Positions 46,698-58,382 of a DNA stretch of 64,000 bases are shown one piece after another; within the stretch, counting starts at the first letter, position 1; each line of letters opens with the position of its first letter. A model generated the notes under the pieces. It had not been told where the DNA came from. It was given only the letters and a program-made list of their open reading frames with translations, and ran no database searches. The DNA is from Sesamum alatum (lineage: Eukaryota > Streptophyta > Magnoliopsida > Lamiales > Pedaliaceae): contig JACGWO010000010.1 of the NCBI GenBank assembly GCA_034509735.1, positions 15,017,193 to 15,081,192 of the forward strand. Direction: 5' to 3'. A program made the translations under genes and the position numbers.

Positions 46698-46963
46698 TAA
46701 AAAATGTGCATAAAGTTGTCACTAAATACAATTAGTGACTCATGTATAGTGACAACAAATAATACTATATTGTGTTGTCACTAAGTTGTCATTATAGACG
46801 TTTCATTAATTGTATTTAGTGATAATTTTATGCATATTTTTTGTCACTAATAATTATATAGTGACAAAATAAAATTCGTTGTCACTTAATAAATATATTT
46901 CTAGTGATAACTTTAAAATTGTCACTTGATAACTTATCATTAATATCATATTTTCTTGTAGTG
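46698..46963. mobile_element. CACTA-type MITE with GTGACAA/TTGTCAC repeats
   Basis: It ends TTTTCTTGTAGTG at 46963, a CACTA-type terminus. The interior is full of TAGTGACAA and TTGTCACTA motifs, and the pair GCATAAAGTTGTCACTAAAT/ATTTAGTGATAATTTTATGC forms an inner inverted repeat (46710-46836). The left CACTA terminus is missing. Confidence 0.55.
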
Positions 46964-47299
46964 TAAAGGCAAAAATTGAAGTAATGATATTGAAATTATC
47001 AGTAACCATATGTTTTAAATAACTATTTTTTGGTTTATCTCTATAATGATCTTTATAATTTTAAAATATTGATAATTGTTGTTAAAATTATCACTACAAA
47101 TAATTAGTGACGCTCCAACAACAATACTGTATTTCATTGTCACTACACGTCACTATATATAAACGTGATACTGATTATCAATATATAGTGACAATTTATA
47201 CTAAATTCTTGTCATAATAAGTTTATAAAAGTTATATTATGACAAAATCAAATTTACAAATCACATTTCTCTTATAAGTACAACTAGAAGAAATATTTT
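46964..47299. repeat. Fragment of a related GTGAC-repeat CACTA-type element
   Basis: CACTACAAATAATTAGTGACG begins near 47091 and is followed by TTGTCACTACACGTCACTAT and ATATAGTGACAATTT. These resemble the subterminal repeats of the element just to the left. Ends are unclear. Confidence 0.4.
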
Positions 47300-47598
47300 T
47301 TTTGGTAATTGCTAATTACTAAGGTTAAAAATAAAAAAGTGTGACAAATACTAATTAATTATGGTTTCAAAACAGTTATTAGTCGTTTCTTCTGTAAGCG
47401 AGTCAAAATATTAGGCATAACTAAAACCATAATGCATGTTTTGGCTTATAGTTAAAATCATAATATAAATGTTCATTAACTGTAGTCAAAATTTAATTTT
47501 TGGCATTGATTTTATTTAATTGTGATGGATAATATTGATCTATCAAAATTTATTAATCCGTGGTCACTACAATGTAAAAGATAATTCATTTTTTAATA
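47300..47598. mobile_element. CACTA-type MITE, family copy C
   Basis: It carries the same ordered core as copies A and B: TAACTAAAACCATAATGCAT, TTAACTGTAGTCAAAATTTA, TTTGGCATTGATTTTATTTA and TTAATCCGTGGTCACTACA. The right end TTTTTTAATAGTG is a weak CACTA terminus. Confidence 0.5.
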
Positions 47599-47886
47599 GT
47601 GCACTATTTTCATATTCGTGTGTGTGTGTGTACCGACCACCCAAAGCAAACACGGCGTCGTAGATACACGGCGGTGGAATTCTTGCACATCATACAGTTG
47701 ATGTAAAATAAGTACAACATTTATCACACAAAACAGACATGTATAGTTGTTGTCCACATCAAAACATGTGTGGCAGCTGTAGTTTCGTTTGGCTCCGCAA
47801 TTGAGCAGTTTAGACTTAGTGTTTCGAGCGCAATCGTAAGTTTTGGTATCATTTGACTCTTTTTAATAATTTCTTTATAAATTATC

Positions 47887-48145
47887 GATGAGGTCTAGTT
47901 CAGTTAGTAAAGTTGAGGTTCCATAATCATAAAGGTCATGGGTTCGAACCCCCTATGTGGGATGATATTGTTGCTACTGTATAGTATGTATTATTTGTTG
48001 TTGTAATAGCTATGCGTTAATTTATGTGATATTATTGATATGATTGTTGTATTTGAATCTGCCGATATTGATAACCGGCAGGACTGATTGTAATTACTTT
48101 ACTTTAATTAATAAAGTTTATCGCTTCCAATTCAAAAAAAAAAAA
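47887..48145 (+). mobile_element. tRNA-derived SINE
   Basis: The 5' part has an A-box-like TAGTTCAGTTAG (about 47896-47907) and a perfect B-box GGTTCGAACCC (47941-47951) at tRNA-like spacing, so it carries an internal RNA polymerase III promoter. A tRNA-unrelated body follows, ending TCCAATTC plus A12 (48134-48145). The flanks ATTTCTTTATAAATTA (before) and ATCTCTTATTAAATTA (after) match at most positions and are a plausible degraded TSD. It is not a tRNA gene: no acceptor stem closes and there is a poly(A) tail. Confidence 0.75.
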
Positions 48146-48896
48146 TCTCTTATTAAATTAAATTCCATCTAATAATATTTTTTATAAAAGTTGTAACTTT
48201 TAATTTTTAACCCCTTCGTAATTAATACTTTGTCTAATTAATCATTATGCTCATTAAATAAATAAATACAAGTGACTTAATAATGCTTGCTACTTTATTT
48301 TACTGGATTAGAAGCAAAAGATACATATATAGAAGTCTTACAAAAATGTTTCCAAGTATAAACATATCATATAAAGTACTTATATTAATTTTAGTGATTC
48401 CGAATTTTAAATTGTTCGCTTTGTTGAGGAAATAATATTTTTGTTTTCAATTAGTTATATATAATTTAACAATAATCTATTGTGCTAAATACTTACCCTA
48501 AGGGTTGTTCTACAATAATTTTTTATATAACTAGATCTGGACCAATAATTCATTGCAATGGACGTCCATCATTTTTCGGCATATTTGTATAACAAAAAAT
48601 TAAATTAAACAAAAATAATTAGGTACTTAATGGCATCGAAACTAGGTAATAATATATTATGATCTTGAGGGAGGATTCAAAAATTGTTATAATTCTCAGA
48701 CTTAGGGGGAATTGTTGTATTTTATAAACGAATTGTTGTATAAACTCGTTAGCAAATTTCTTAACTAGTGGGGCAATTATCACTTTAAGTAAAATGATAA
48801 TCAAATAAAATATGTAATAATCCGCTAAGAAAAGATCTTGAAGCCCAAATCGCTTGGTTGTTTCCTACTTAATTAAAATACCCCTAGGCCCCGTTA
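48146..48896. other. AT-rich spacer
   Basis: No gene is seen. Confidence 0.3.
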
Positions 48897-49315
48897 TGTT
48901 GATGTATTAGCTTGAATAAAAAAAAAAATTAAGTATAGGATATATTGTTTATTTTTATGTATGGTGGTTCTGTATAATTACAGGACCTTGTATTAATTAT
49001 TGTTACACTTATATAACTTATACCACCAAAGGTGGTGGTATAAGTTGCCATGTAATTTGCAATAATAAATGCAAGGGGCAAAAGTCCATCTTACCCTCAA
49101 ATAATAGTGGAGTAGGTGTCATTGATGGGCTAATTGGTAATTTTGTCATCCAACACAAGTAAATACAATTAAGGTAAACACTTCACAGATTTTTATCAAA
49201 ATTTAATGATACATGTATGTAAACACCTTACAATTTATACAGGGTTTTTTATCATTCATTTAGTTCAAGATAATTCTATCACTCGTTTAATTCCGTTCTC
49301 AAAGTAAACGGGGCC
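48897..49315. mobile_element. Tourist-like (PIF/Harbinger) MITE
   Basis: It begins GGCCCCGTTATG and ends AGTAAACGGGGCC (about 11-bp terminal inverted repeats). The flanking trinucleotides are CTA and TTA, close to the TTA preferred by PIF/Harbinger elements. Inside, at 49015-49046, AACTTATACCACC and GGTGGTATAAGTT form a perfect 13-bp hairpin with a 6-base loop. Non-coding, 419 bp. Confidence 0.55.
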
Positions 49316-49369
49316 TTATGGAATATTTTGAATAGGCTTAAACCATGTAACTATTTTATAGAATTCTGA

Positions 49370-49851
49370 TTTTTTTATAGGGTAAATTACAACCACTTCT
49401 GTTGAAATTCGACATAATTACAAATACTTTTTCATTATTTGAAAAATTATAAATATCGCACTCATTTTAACATCCGTCAACAATGAGGTCATTCCGTTAT
49501 CCTCCATTAGGTTTCCATCCAATTTTTGTGGTGAACTGACCAAATTAAATACCCTTTTGTATTATGAATTATAATTTTATATACTTTTTAGTATTTACTA
49601 TAATAATTTTATGGACTAATATGCCCTATGAAAAATTTACCTTACTCACCTTCAAATTTATTTTTTTTTTCCCAATGTTTTTTTAAGAAAAAATTCAGTA
49701 AGAGTAAAGTGGTAATTTCCACCTCAGCGTTTAGGGGCTATATAATTATTATTCATTAATGAGGTATTGGTAATTTTTCAAACAACGAGATGATATTTGT
49801 AATTATATCAAACCTTAAGAAAGGTAGCTATAAAAACTACCTTTTTTTTAT
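49370..49851. mobile_element. Foldback MITE E6 with 10-bp TSD
   Basis: The element is 49380-49841 (462 bp), from GGGTAAATTACAACC to AAAAACTACC. TTTTTTTATA is repeated exactly at 49370-49379 and 49842-49851. The arms pair AATTACAAATA with TATTTGTAATT and TTTGAAAAATTA with TAATTTTTCAAA. The middle (49540-49680) is shared with 62805-62945. Confidence 0.8.
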
Positions 49852-50078
49852 ATTATGTTTGGGTTGATAGATCTAAAATTAAGAATTTCAAATCCACAAT
49901 AATAAATTAATGTTTTCAAACTAATAACAATAATAGTAATAATAATAATAACAATAATTCAACAATATTTATTTGAATAATTCTGTATTTTGGTAAAGAA
50001 GCCGAAATTACTGGACATGGAGTCCACTTCTTCTGATATGCTAACGGCGGCGGCTGGGGAGCAGTGCCGTCGAGCGCC

Positions 50079-52395
50079 ATGAGTCTCCTCGTTTGGAACT
50101 GTCGAGGGTTGGGGTCTACCTCGATAGTTTGTAAGCTCGGAGAGCTGATCCGAGATACTAACCCTATGTTGGTTTTTCTAGCTGAAACTAAGTGCGGAGA
50201 TCGGCGGTGTGGATGGGTGAAACAGAAATTGGATGTATTTGGGTTTTGTGTGCCGGCTGAAGGTAGGTTAGGGGGTCTCATGATGTTGTGGAGGAAAGAT
50301 GTGTGTGTTCAGTTGAGATCGTACTCGAGGTATTTCATCGATGTAGAAGTATTACCGTTGAATCGGGTGCAAGTTGGTGGTTTACGGGGTTTTATGGGGA
50401 GTCTGAAACGTCTCATAGACATCTTGCGTGGAGTCAACTACGTGGGCTTAGTCGTCAATCTGATGCCCCATGGTTATGCGCGGGAGACTTCAATGAAATC
50501 CTATTTCAACATGAGAAAACGGGTAATCCTAGGCCTATGTGGCAATTGAATAATTTTCGTAATGCTCTTTCATTTTGTGATCTGACGGATATTGGCTTTC
50601 GAGGGATTAAATACACGTGGTGCAACAGGCCATTAAGTCTGCATACAGTGTGGGCAAGGGTGGATAAGGGTTGTGCGAACTCGAGGTGGCTGAACAGATT
50701 TCCGAAGGCAGAGGTATTCCACAAATCAGTTTGGAATTCTGATCATAAGGCGTTGCATATTGTCCTTGATCCGGCGGGAAATAGGGCCCGGCAGAAAAAG
50801 AGACCACAATTTCGTTTTGAGGCTCGTTGGGTATAATCTGCGGATTGTAAGCGGGTTATAAAAGAGGCTTGGGATATGGCTCAAGTACAGGATGTTCATT
50901 CCAATTTGGTCCTCAAGTCCAAAATTGTAGGCTTGCTTTATTGAAATGGAACAGAGAAATATTTGATAAGCCAAAAGATGAGATAAAGAGACTAGAGGAA
51001 AGACTGTGTTATTTAGAGGAACAATCAGGGGAGGGGTGTGTTCAGCAGGAAATGAGTGAAATTCGGGCACAATTAGCTGAAATCGAGACGAGGGAAATGA
51101 TGAAGTAGCAGAAAAGGTCGAAGGAGCATTGGCTATCGGACGGGGACGATAATACAAAGTATTTCCATGCTCGGGCATCGGCTAGGAGGAGGTTTAACAC
51201 TATATCACGGTTGAAAGGGTCGACCGGTGAGTGGAAGGATAGTGAGGACGAGATTCAAGATGAATTATTACAGTACTTCCGCTCAATCTTTGCATCACGT
51301 CGGCCAGAGGAGGAACACATTGATGAGGCGGTAGCTTCTATTCAGCCACGTGTGACCCCCGAAATGAATTCCACTCTTGCTGCACCATACACGGCCCCCG
51401 AGGTGAAACACGCCATATTCAGTATGTACCCTCTTAAATCTCCCGGGCCAGATGGCCTTTCGCCCTTGTTTTTCCAGAAATATTGGGATATTGTTAGCCA
51501 GGATGTTACTAATTCTGTTTTCCGCATCTTGAATGATCACGTTCTGCTTAATAAGCTTAATTATACGCATGTGGTATCATTCCTAAATGTAACAATCCTG
51601 AGTCCGTCTCACAGTTGAGACCCATAAGCCTTTGCAATGTTATTCTAAAAACTGCTTCGAAATGTATCTCAAATCGTCTCAAAGGTCTCATGAATGATAT
51701 AGTTTCGCATTCCCAATCAGCTTTTATCCCCGGTAGATTAATTACGGATAATGTTCTCCTTGCATTTGAACTTAGTCATTTTCTTAAAGTTTCCTCTCGA
51801 TCGAATAGTGCTTACATTGCGTTAAAATTGGATATGAGCAAGGCATATGATCGAGTTGAATAGGCTTTCCGTAGACGGGTTTTGCTTAGATTAGGTTTTG
51901 AGGATAGGTTTGTTAGTTTGATCATGTTGTTGGTCTCTACCGTGTCGTACTCATTGTCTTTAAATGGTTCTCACTTTGGCTTTTTTATACCGGAGCGCGG
52001 TATCCGCCAAGGTGACCCGCTATCTCCGTATCTTTTCATTTTTTTGTGCAGAAGCGTTTTCCTCTTTGTTACATGAGGCCGAGAATAGGGGTTCCTTGAG
52101 AGGAGTGGTTGTTTGCGCGCAAGCTCCACGGGTGTCTCATTTATTGTTCGTCGATGACACCTTGCTGTTTTGCGAAGCTGCAAGGGAACAATTGGATGAG
52201 ATACAATGTATTCTGACGGTGTATGAACGTGCTTCGGGCCGAATGGTGAACTTTTCTAAGTCTGGCATGGTGATCAGCGGCAAAGTTTGTGAGGGGGGTT
52301 AAGCGTGGATTGGCGAGGAGATTGGGGGTTCGTTTGGTGGAGTCCCATGACCGATACTTGGGGCTGCCGGCAATGGCAGGGAGGTCTAGGAGTGC
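50079..52395 (+). pseudogene. LINE ORF2, first part (endonuclease and reverse transcriptase)
   Basis: The ATG at 50079 starts the endonuclease domain: SLLVWNCRGLGSTS, then FLAETKCGDRR and LMMLWRKDVCV. A frameshift near 50360 moves it to the frame with TGFYGESE, APWLCAGDFNEILFQHEKTG, DIGFRGIKYTWCNRPLSLHT and SDHKALHIVL (the SDH catalytic pair is intact, about 50742). The RT includes YPLKSPGPDGLSPLFFQKYW (51424-51485), QSAFIPGRLITDNVLLAFE and IALKLDMSKAYDRVE (catalytic Asp kept). The second catalytic block is [14 protein letters not shown] at 52137-52170. Stops at 51106 and 51861 replace expected Trp codons. The frame is cut at 52395 by the gypsy insertion and continues at 60474. Confidence 0.88.
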
Positions 52396-53125
52396 TGTGA
52401 CGTCCATATAATTTTATTCATAATCGATGGACTAATTAGTAATTATTAAGAAAATCTAATTTAACTATAAGTTATAGGTTGAAGTTATAAATATATTAAA
52501 ACTTAAAAGGACTAAATTAGAGTTTTATGAAATATTTGTGGCATTGATTACTTTATGACTTGTAGTGATTGAATATCGAATATTAGTGGTTCATGTTATT
52601 GCATTACTTTTGTCTTACTGCATGTATATATGAATATATATATATATATATTACGATATGTATTTATGGGTGTGTATATAGGCTGGTTAGCTATACTTAT
52701 TGAGTAGGCAGCTCATCCCTTGCCAATATTTTTCAGGAGATAGATCACGGTGACTAGCTACATCAAATTTGGAGTCATGAAATGGATCTGAATATGTGGG
52801 TCAGCCGTGACATCTGAAGCCGTGGGTTTTGGTCATATGACTATTAAACATCTAGTCTTTTGTTGGGTTTGCGTTTTAGATTTTGTAACAGCCTGAAACT
52901 TTAATCTTTTGGAGTTTTGTACATAAGTATATCGAGTGGCCTAGTAAATATAAACTTTTGATGATACCTATCGTGATTTAAGATATATTTATAGATTTAT
53001 ATTATATCGAGAAAAATAGGATTTATCTTATTACTTTGAAATGAAAATTTTTATAAGACAACTTACAATTGCGAAGATTATAATGATTAGTAATGATAAA
53101 ATATAGTTACGTAGGGGGTGTCACA
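52396..53125 (+). repeat. 5' LTR of the gypsy element, internally deleted
   Basis: 730 bp. It matches the first 146 and the last about 583 bases of the 3' LTR but lacks the 1,656 bases between them. The junction is at TTGTGG (52536-52541), a sequence present at both borders of the missing segment in the 3' LTR (58224-58229 and 59880-59885). Promoter-side sequence may therefore be lost. Confidence 0.92.
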
Positions 53126-53127
53126 TT

Positions 53128-53145
53128 GGGTGGTATCAGAGCAGG
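53128..53145 (+). other. Primer-binding site of the gypsy element
   Basis: GGGTGGTATCAGAGCAGG lies 2 bases after the 5' LTR and contains the standard initiator tRNA-Met complement TGGTATCAGAGC. Confidence 0.85.
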
Positions 53146-53210
53146 TCTACGTTTCTAGGGTGATAAGTTGACTATGGGATGTGTTTATTGATTAAATTGC
53201 TTAATGTAGG

Positions 53211-54802
53211 ATGGCTTCTCAAGGTGAACGTGCTGGCCCGGTACCTAGTAGAGAAGAGTCAGTGGAGTCCGCAGAGGGCTCCGTTGCACCTGCAAGTGCA
53301 GGTGGAGTTGGGGTAGGTCGAGAGGGTATTGGTGTTGATGCTCCAATTCCTCCTGGTGGTGCTCCAGCGGTAGGATTACCACCAGAGTATGCACAGATCC
53401 TCCAGATGGCTTTGCAGGCCCAGGCTCAGGCCCAAGCACAGTTCTTGCGCAGGTACATGTACCAGCCGCAGTGCCAGCACAAGTGGTTCCTACAGTTGAC
53501 CGTAATTATGAGAGGATTAGAAAGATGGGAGCTACAGAATTTGAGGGTACCTTAGACCCAGAGGTTGCTGAAAGATGGTGGGAAAAGACTGAAAATGTGA
53601 TGAACTTGGTGAACTGTACTCCAGAAAATCGACTTAAGTACGTTGTTTCTCTACTCACGGGGAATGCACTTATTTGGTGGAGGTCGGTAAAGAGGGTATA
53701 TGAGCCACGAGAAATAACTTGGGCCGAATTTCAGAAAGAGTTTGATGATAAATACAGACCTAAGATGTACCAAGACAAGAAGAAGATGGAATTTCTGAAC
53801 CTTGTACAAGGAGATGATCAGACGGCGGCTGAATATGAGATTCGTTTTGCTGCATTAGCTAAGTACGCACCGGAGGCAGTAGCGACACAAGAGGATCGAT
53901 GTTATCGATTTGAGCAGGGGTTACGGCCAGAGATAAAACGGGGTCTTGCAATCAGAATTACAAACTTTAAAACTCTCGTTGAGTCAGCAGTTCGGATGGA
54001 AGAGGCAGTGGCTGAAGATAAGAAGAAGGGAGAAGAGAAAAGAAAGTCAACATATACGATAGGGGAGTCCAGTAGGTCGACCAAGAGGGGCACCGACCGT
54101 TCATTTTCAGCAGGAGGTGGAAGTTTTGCATGTGGTGGCTTCACTTTTCGAGGAAGTAGTGGATCGAGATTTGGTGGATCAATGGGCTTCAACAGGGGAT
54201 CGACACAACGGAGTTCATCTAGTTTTCCCTCTATTGGATCAGGTAGGGGAACTGCACAGAGTTATGACAGAGGGTTAGCCTTCATACCAAGTTGTTCTAC
54301 TTGTGGGAGGCGACATTTGGGATCATGTTGGAGACAAGATGCTACAGCCCGTACTTGTTATAATTGTGGGGGTAGAGGACACATATCTAGGGATTGTCCT
54401 AGTCAGATTACAGATGTAGGTGGAAGTGCAGCCAGTCAGACACAGAGTCAAAGCAGTATCGGGAGTAGTGGCCGAGGAACTGAGAGGGGCAGGGGCAGAA
54501 GTAGGGGCAGGGGTGCTGGTAATAGAGATGGTGGCCACACTATTGGTAGGAGTATGACGGGGACCGGAGCACAAGTAGCTCAGGGACAGACTCAAGCAAG
54601 AATATATAACATGACTAGGGAGGAAGCTCCAGCCTCGAATGACGTGATTTCAGGTAGGATCTTATTATTTGATGTTGAGGTTTATATTTTGATTGATCCT
54701 GGCTCTACGCATTCATACATATCATCAGAACTTGCATCTAAAATACCTGGTGAGACTAGCCCTTTGGGATATAATTTGATGGTTCAATTGCCTGTGGGAT
54801 GA
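53211..54802 (+). pseudogene. Gypsy gag and start of protease, frameshifted
   Basis: The ATG at 53211 begins gag with a Gly/Pro/Ala-rich leader (to about 53440), which then shifts frame. The main body (53471-54802, 443 residues) holds the retrotransposon gag domain: FEGTLDPEVAERWWEKTENV, LTGNALIWWRSV, EFDDKYRPKMYQDKKKMEFL and CYRFEQGLRPEIKRGL. A CCHC zinc knuckle, CYNCGGRGHISRDC, lies at about 54354-54395, after a Ser/Gly/Arg-rich stretch. The aspartic protease motif, LIDPGSTHSYIS at about 54694-54729, retains the active-site Asp. An in-frame TGA at 54800 ends the frame. Gag would form the particle and bind RNA. Confidence 0.88.
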
Positions 54803-56538
54803 GGTGTAATAGTGAATAATGTTAGAAAGGAGAGTTTAGTGAGGATTGGTGACGTAACTTACCTGTAGATCTGATAGTAATGGATCTAAAGGAGTTTGAT
54901 GTAATCTTGGGGATGAATTGGTTAGCGCAACATAAGGCTGTGGTTGACTGTTATAAGAAAGAAGTAATGATTGAATTTGCTGGCAAGCCAAAAGTAGTAT
55001 TTGTGGGGGACCGACAGGTAGTGCCAGCTTATGTGATATCAGCTATAGAGGCGAGACGATTGATGTTAAAAGGGTGTGAGGCATATTTAGCCCATGTGAT
55101 AGATACCGAAAAGATTAGTCCCACACTGGAAGAAATCTCTGTAGTGAGAGACTTTCCTGAAGTGTTTCCTAATGACCTACCAGGTTTGCCATCGCATAGG
55201 GAAGTGGACTTTACTATAGAAACTCTCCCAGGAGTTGCTCCGATTTCTATTGCACTATATAGAATGGCGCCAGTGGAATTACAAGAACTTAAAAAGCAAA
55301 TAGAAGAATTATTGGAGAAAGGGTTTATCAGACCAAGTACTTCACTGTAGGGAGCACCAGTGTTATTTGTAAAAAAGAAAGACGGTAGTATGAGGTTGTG
55401 CATCGATTACCGCCAATTGAATAGGGTGACCGTGAAGAATAAATATCCGTTACCGAGAATTGATGACCTGCTAGACCAGTTGAAGGGGGCTACAATATTT
55501 TCAAAGATTGATGTGAGGTCTGGGTATTGGCAGTTGAGGATAGCAGAGAAAGATACACCAAAAACAGCTTTTCGTACTCGTTATGGTCATTATGAGTTCC
55601 TAGTGATGCCATTTGGGTTAACAAATGCACCGGCAGCGTTCATGGCATTGATGAATCGTACATTCCAAGAGTACTTGGATCAGTTTGTGATAGTTTATAG
55701 ATGACATCTTGGTGTATTCGAGGAATAGAGAGGAACATGAACAACATTTGAGAATAGTGTTGCAAATTTTGAAATAAAAAGAGTTGTATGCTAAGTTAAG
55801 CAAGTGTGAATTTTGGGTAAATCAGGTGGTTTTCTTAGGGCATGTGATATCGGGTGATGGGGTTATGCCTGACCCTGCAAAAGTGAAGGCTGTTATGGAA
55901 TGGAGAGTACCGAAGAATACGACGGAAGTTCGAAGTTTCTTGGGATTAGCTGGGTATTACAGGCGTTTTGTCGAGGGCTTTTCCATAATTGCAGGTCCTT
56001 TGACTAAGTTATTGAGGAAAGGGGTACCATTCCATTGGACTGAACAATGTCAGCAGAGTTTTGATGAGTTAAAGAAAAGATTGACATCGACTCCAATTTT
56101 GGTTTTACCGTCTGGCAGTGGTGGATATGTGGTATACATGGATGCGTCGAAACAAGGTTTGGGGTGTGTCTTAATGCAAAATAGGAAGGTAATTGCTTAT
56201 GCATCTCGCCAGCTGAGGACTCATGAGTTGAATTATCCCACGCATGACTTGGAATTAGCAGCAATCGTACATGCATTGAAGATTTGGAGGCACTATCTAT
56301 ATGGCGAAAAATTTCAGATCTTTACTGACCATAAGAGTTTGAAATACATTCTGACTCAAAAGGAGTTAAATTTGCGACAAAGAAGGTGGATAGAACTGTT
56401 AAAGGATTATGATTGCACCATCGATTATCATCCAGGGAAGGCGAATATAGTAGCGGATGCATTAAGTAGAAAGAGTTCAAGCACTTTAGCTAGTTTGGGG
56501 AGTCATAATATGACATTGCTATCAGAAATAGGTCTCTG
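54803..56538 (+). pseudogene. Gypsy protease end, reverse transcriptase and RNase H, with stops
   Basis: After a frameshift near 54860 the region DVILGMNWLAQHKAVVDC closes the protease (54896-54950). The reverse transcriptase begins at about 55260. It is interrupted by TAG at 55348, where relatives have Trp, then continues with [32 protein letters not shown] (catalytic Asp present) and [13 protein letters not shown] frameshift at about 55695 falls exactly at the FIDDILVYS block, so both catalytic Asp codons survive but in a different frame. A TAA follows at 55774. RNase H (56120-56470) shows [42 protein letters not shown] and [10 protein letters not shown]. It ends in a TGA at 56537. Confidence 0.9.
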
Positions 56539-58054
56539 AATACGAAATTGGAGGCGGATCAGATAGCAGGTTTGTTAGCAACCTTGCAGCTTAAGCCGAA
56601 CCTTGTGGACACAATTAGAGAAGCGCAGATTTGAGATCCTTTCTTATTACGGATGCTGGAGAGGATGAAACAAGGTAAGAAACCAAATTTTTTCAGTAAG
56701 GGCTGACGGAGTGATAGTGAATGGAGGACGGGTTTGTGTACCTGATGTGGATAGCTTACGGGAACAGATTTTGCGGGAAGCTCACAATGCACCATATGCG
56801 ATGCACCCTGGTACTGTAAAGATGTATCGAGACTTAAAACCATATTACTGGTGGCAGACAATGAAGAAAGATGTGGCAGCATTTGTGGCTAAATGTATGA
56901 CTTGTCAACAGGTAAAGGCAGAACATCAGGCGCCAGCAGGCAAACTTCAACCTTTATCTATACCAGAGTGGAAGTGGGAGAGGATTACTATGGATTTTGT
57001 TGTAGGGTTGCCACGTACGCTCAGAAAGCATGATGCTATTTGGGTAATTGTGGATAGACTGACGAAATCAGCTCATTTCTTCCCTGTACGTCAAAGTGAT
57101 TCTTTGGACAAGTTAGCGAAGTTATACGTTTCCGAAATCGTAAGACTACATGGTGTGCCTATATCTATTGTGTTAGATAGAGATCCTCGATTCACCTCAC
57201 GTTTTTGGGGAAGCTTACAAAGGGCGTTACGTACGAAATTGCATTTCAGTACTGCATTTCATCCTCAGACAGATGGACAGTCAGAAAGGACGATTCAGAC
57301 TTTGGAAGATATGATGCGGGCTTGTGTAATGGAGTTTAAGGGTAATTGAGATGATCACTTACCATTGATGGAATTTGCATATAACAACAGTTTTCATTCT
57401 AGCATTGGTATGGCCCCATATGAAGCTTTATATGGAAGAAGATGTCGAAGTCCAGTATGTTGGGATATTGAGGGATTGCGACAATTAGAAGATCCGGAAT
57501 TGATACAACACACGATGGAGAAGGTACAGACAGTTAAGAAATGTTTGAAAGCAGCCCAAGATCGTCAGAAAAGTTATGTTGACAAACATCGAAGGGAGAT
57601 AGAATATGAAATTGGTAAGAAGGTCTTCCTGAAAGTATCTCCGTGGAAGGGAATATTGAGATTTGGCAAGCAAGGAAAGTTGAGCCCGAGGTATATTGGA
57701 CCGTATGAAATTATTGAAAGAATCGGACCACTAGCGTATCGACTAGCACTGCCAACAGAGTTGTCGCAGATACACGATGTGTCTCATGTTTCGATGCTAC
57801 GACGATATCGTTCAGATCCTAGCCATGTTATCCGTGAACCAAAAATAGAGATTTCTGAGGAATTGACGTATGTGGAAGAGCCAATAGAAATTTTGGACAG
57901 AAACGTAAGAAAATTGAGAAATAAGGAGATCCCTATGGTAAAGGTGAGGTGGAGTCATCACTCCCCAAGAGAAGCCACTTGGGAGGTTGAGGAGCATATG
58001 AGAGAAAAGTACCCCTATTTATTTCCGGAGACGGGTAAATTAGTTAAATTTTGA
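56539..58054 (+). pseudogene. Gypsy integrase with chromodomain-like C-terminus, interrupted
   Basis: The HHCC zinc domain is at about 56780-56910 (AHNAPYAMHPGTVKMYRDLK, then KCMTCQQ). The DDE core includes WERITMDFVVGLPR, VLDRDPRFTSRFWGSL and TDGQSERTIQTLEDMM (57000-57320), so all three acidic residues are present. TGA at 57347 stands where relatives have Trp. The last frame (57365-58054) carries YNNSFHSSIGMAPYEALYGR, the GPYEIIERIGPLAYRLALP module and HDVSHVSMLRRY. It ends in a chromodomain-like segment (PIEILDRNVRKLRNKEIPMV, then SPREATWEVEEHM). In chromoviruses that tail is thought to guide integration into marked chromatin. Upstream, 56539-56700 is disturbed by several frameshifts. Confidence 0.9.
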
Positions 58055-58069
58055 GGACGAAATTTTTAT

Positions 58070-58082
58070 TAGGAGGGGAGAA
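58070..58082 (+). other. Polypurine tract of the gypsy element
   Basis: AGGAGGGGAGAAA immediately precedes the 3' LTR (TGTGACG). It would prime plus-strand synthesis. Confidence 0.8.
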
Positions 58083-58083
58083 A

Positions 58084-58351
58084 TGTGACGTCCATATAAT
58101 TTTATTCATAATCGATGGACTAATTAGTAATTATTAAGAAATTCTAATTTAATTATAAGTTATAGGTTGAACTTATAAATATATTAAAACTTAAAAGGAC
58201 TAAATTGGAGTTTTATGAAATATTTGTGGTCAAATTATATATATATAGAAGTTGAGGATCAAATTATAATTTTAATAAAATTAAAGAAAAAAAAAGGAGA
58301 AATTGATTCAATGCAGCACGTGGCTGCCTATCAATTAGCCCTCATGTATTA

Positions 58352-58382
<31 letters not shown>

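Noticed and set aside
47887..47960. tRNA gene
   Set aside because: A and B boxes are present but the acceptor and anticodon stems do not fold properly, and a poly(A)-tailed body follows; it is a SINE.
53245..53439. Antisense frame over gypsy gag
   Set aside because: It is opposite the gag leader and has no independent support.
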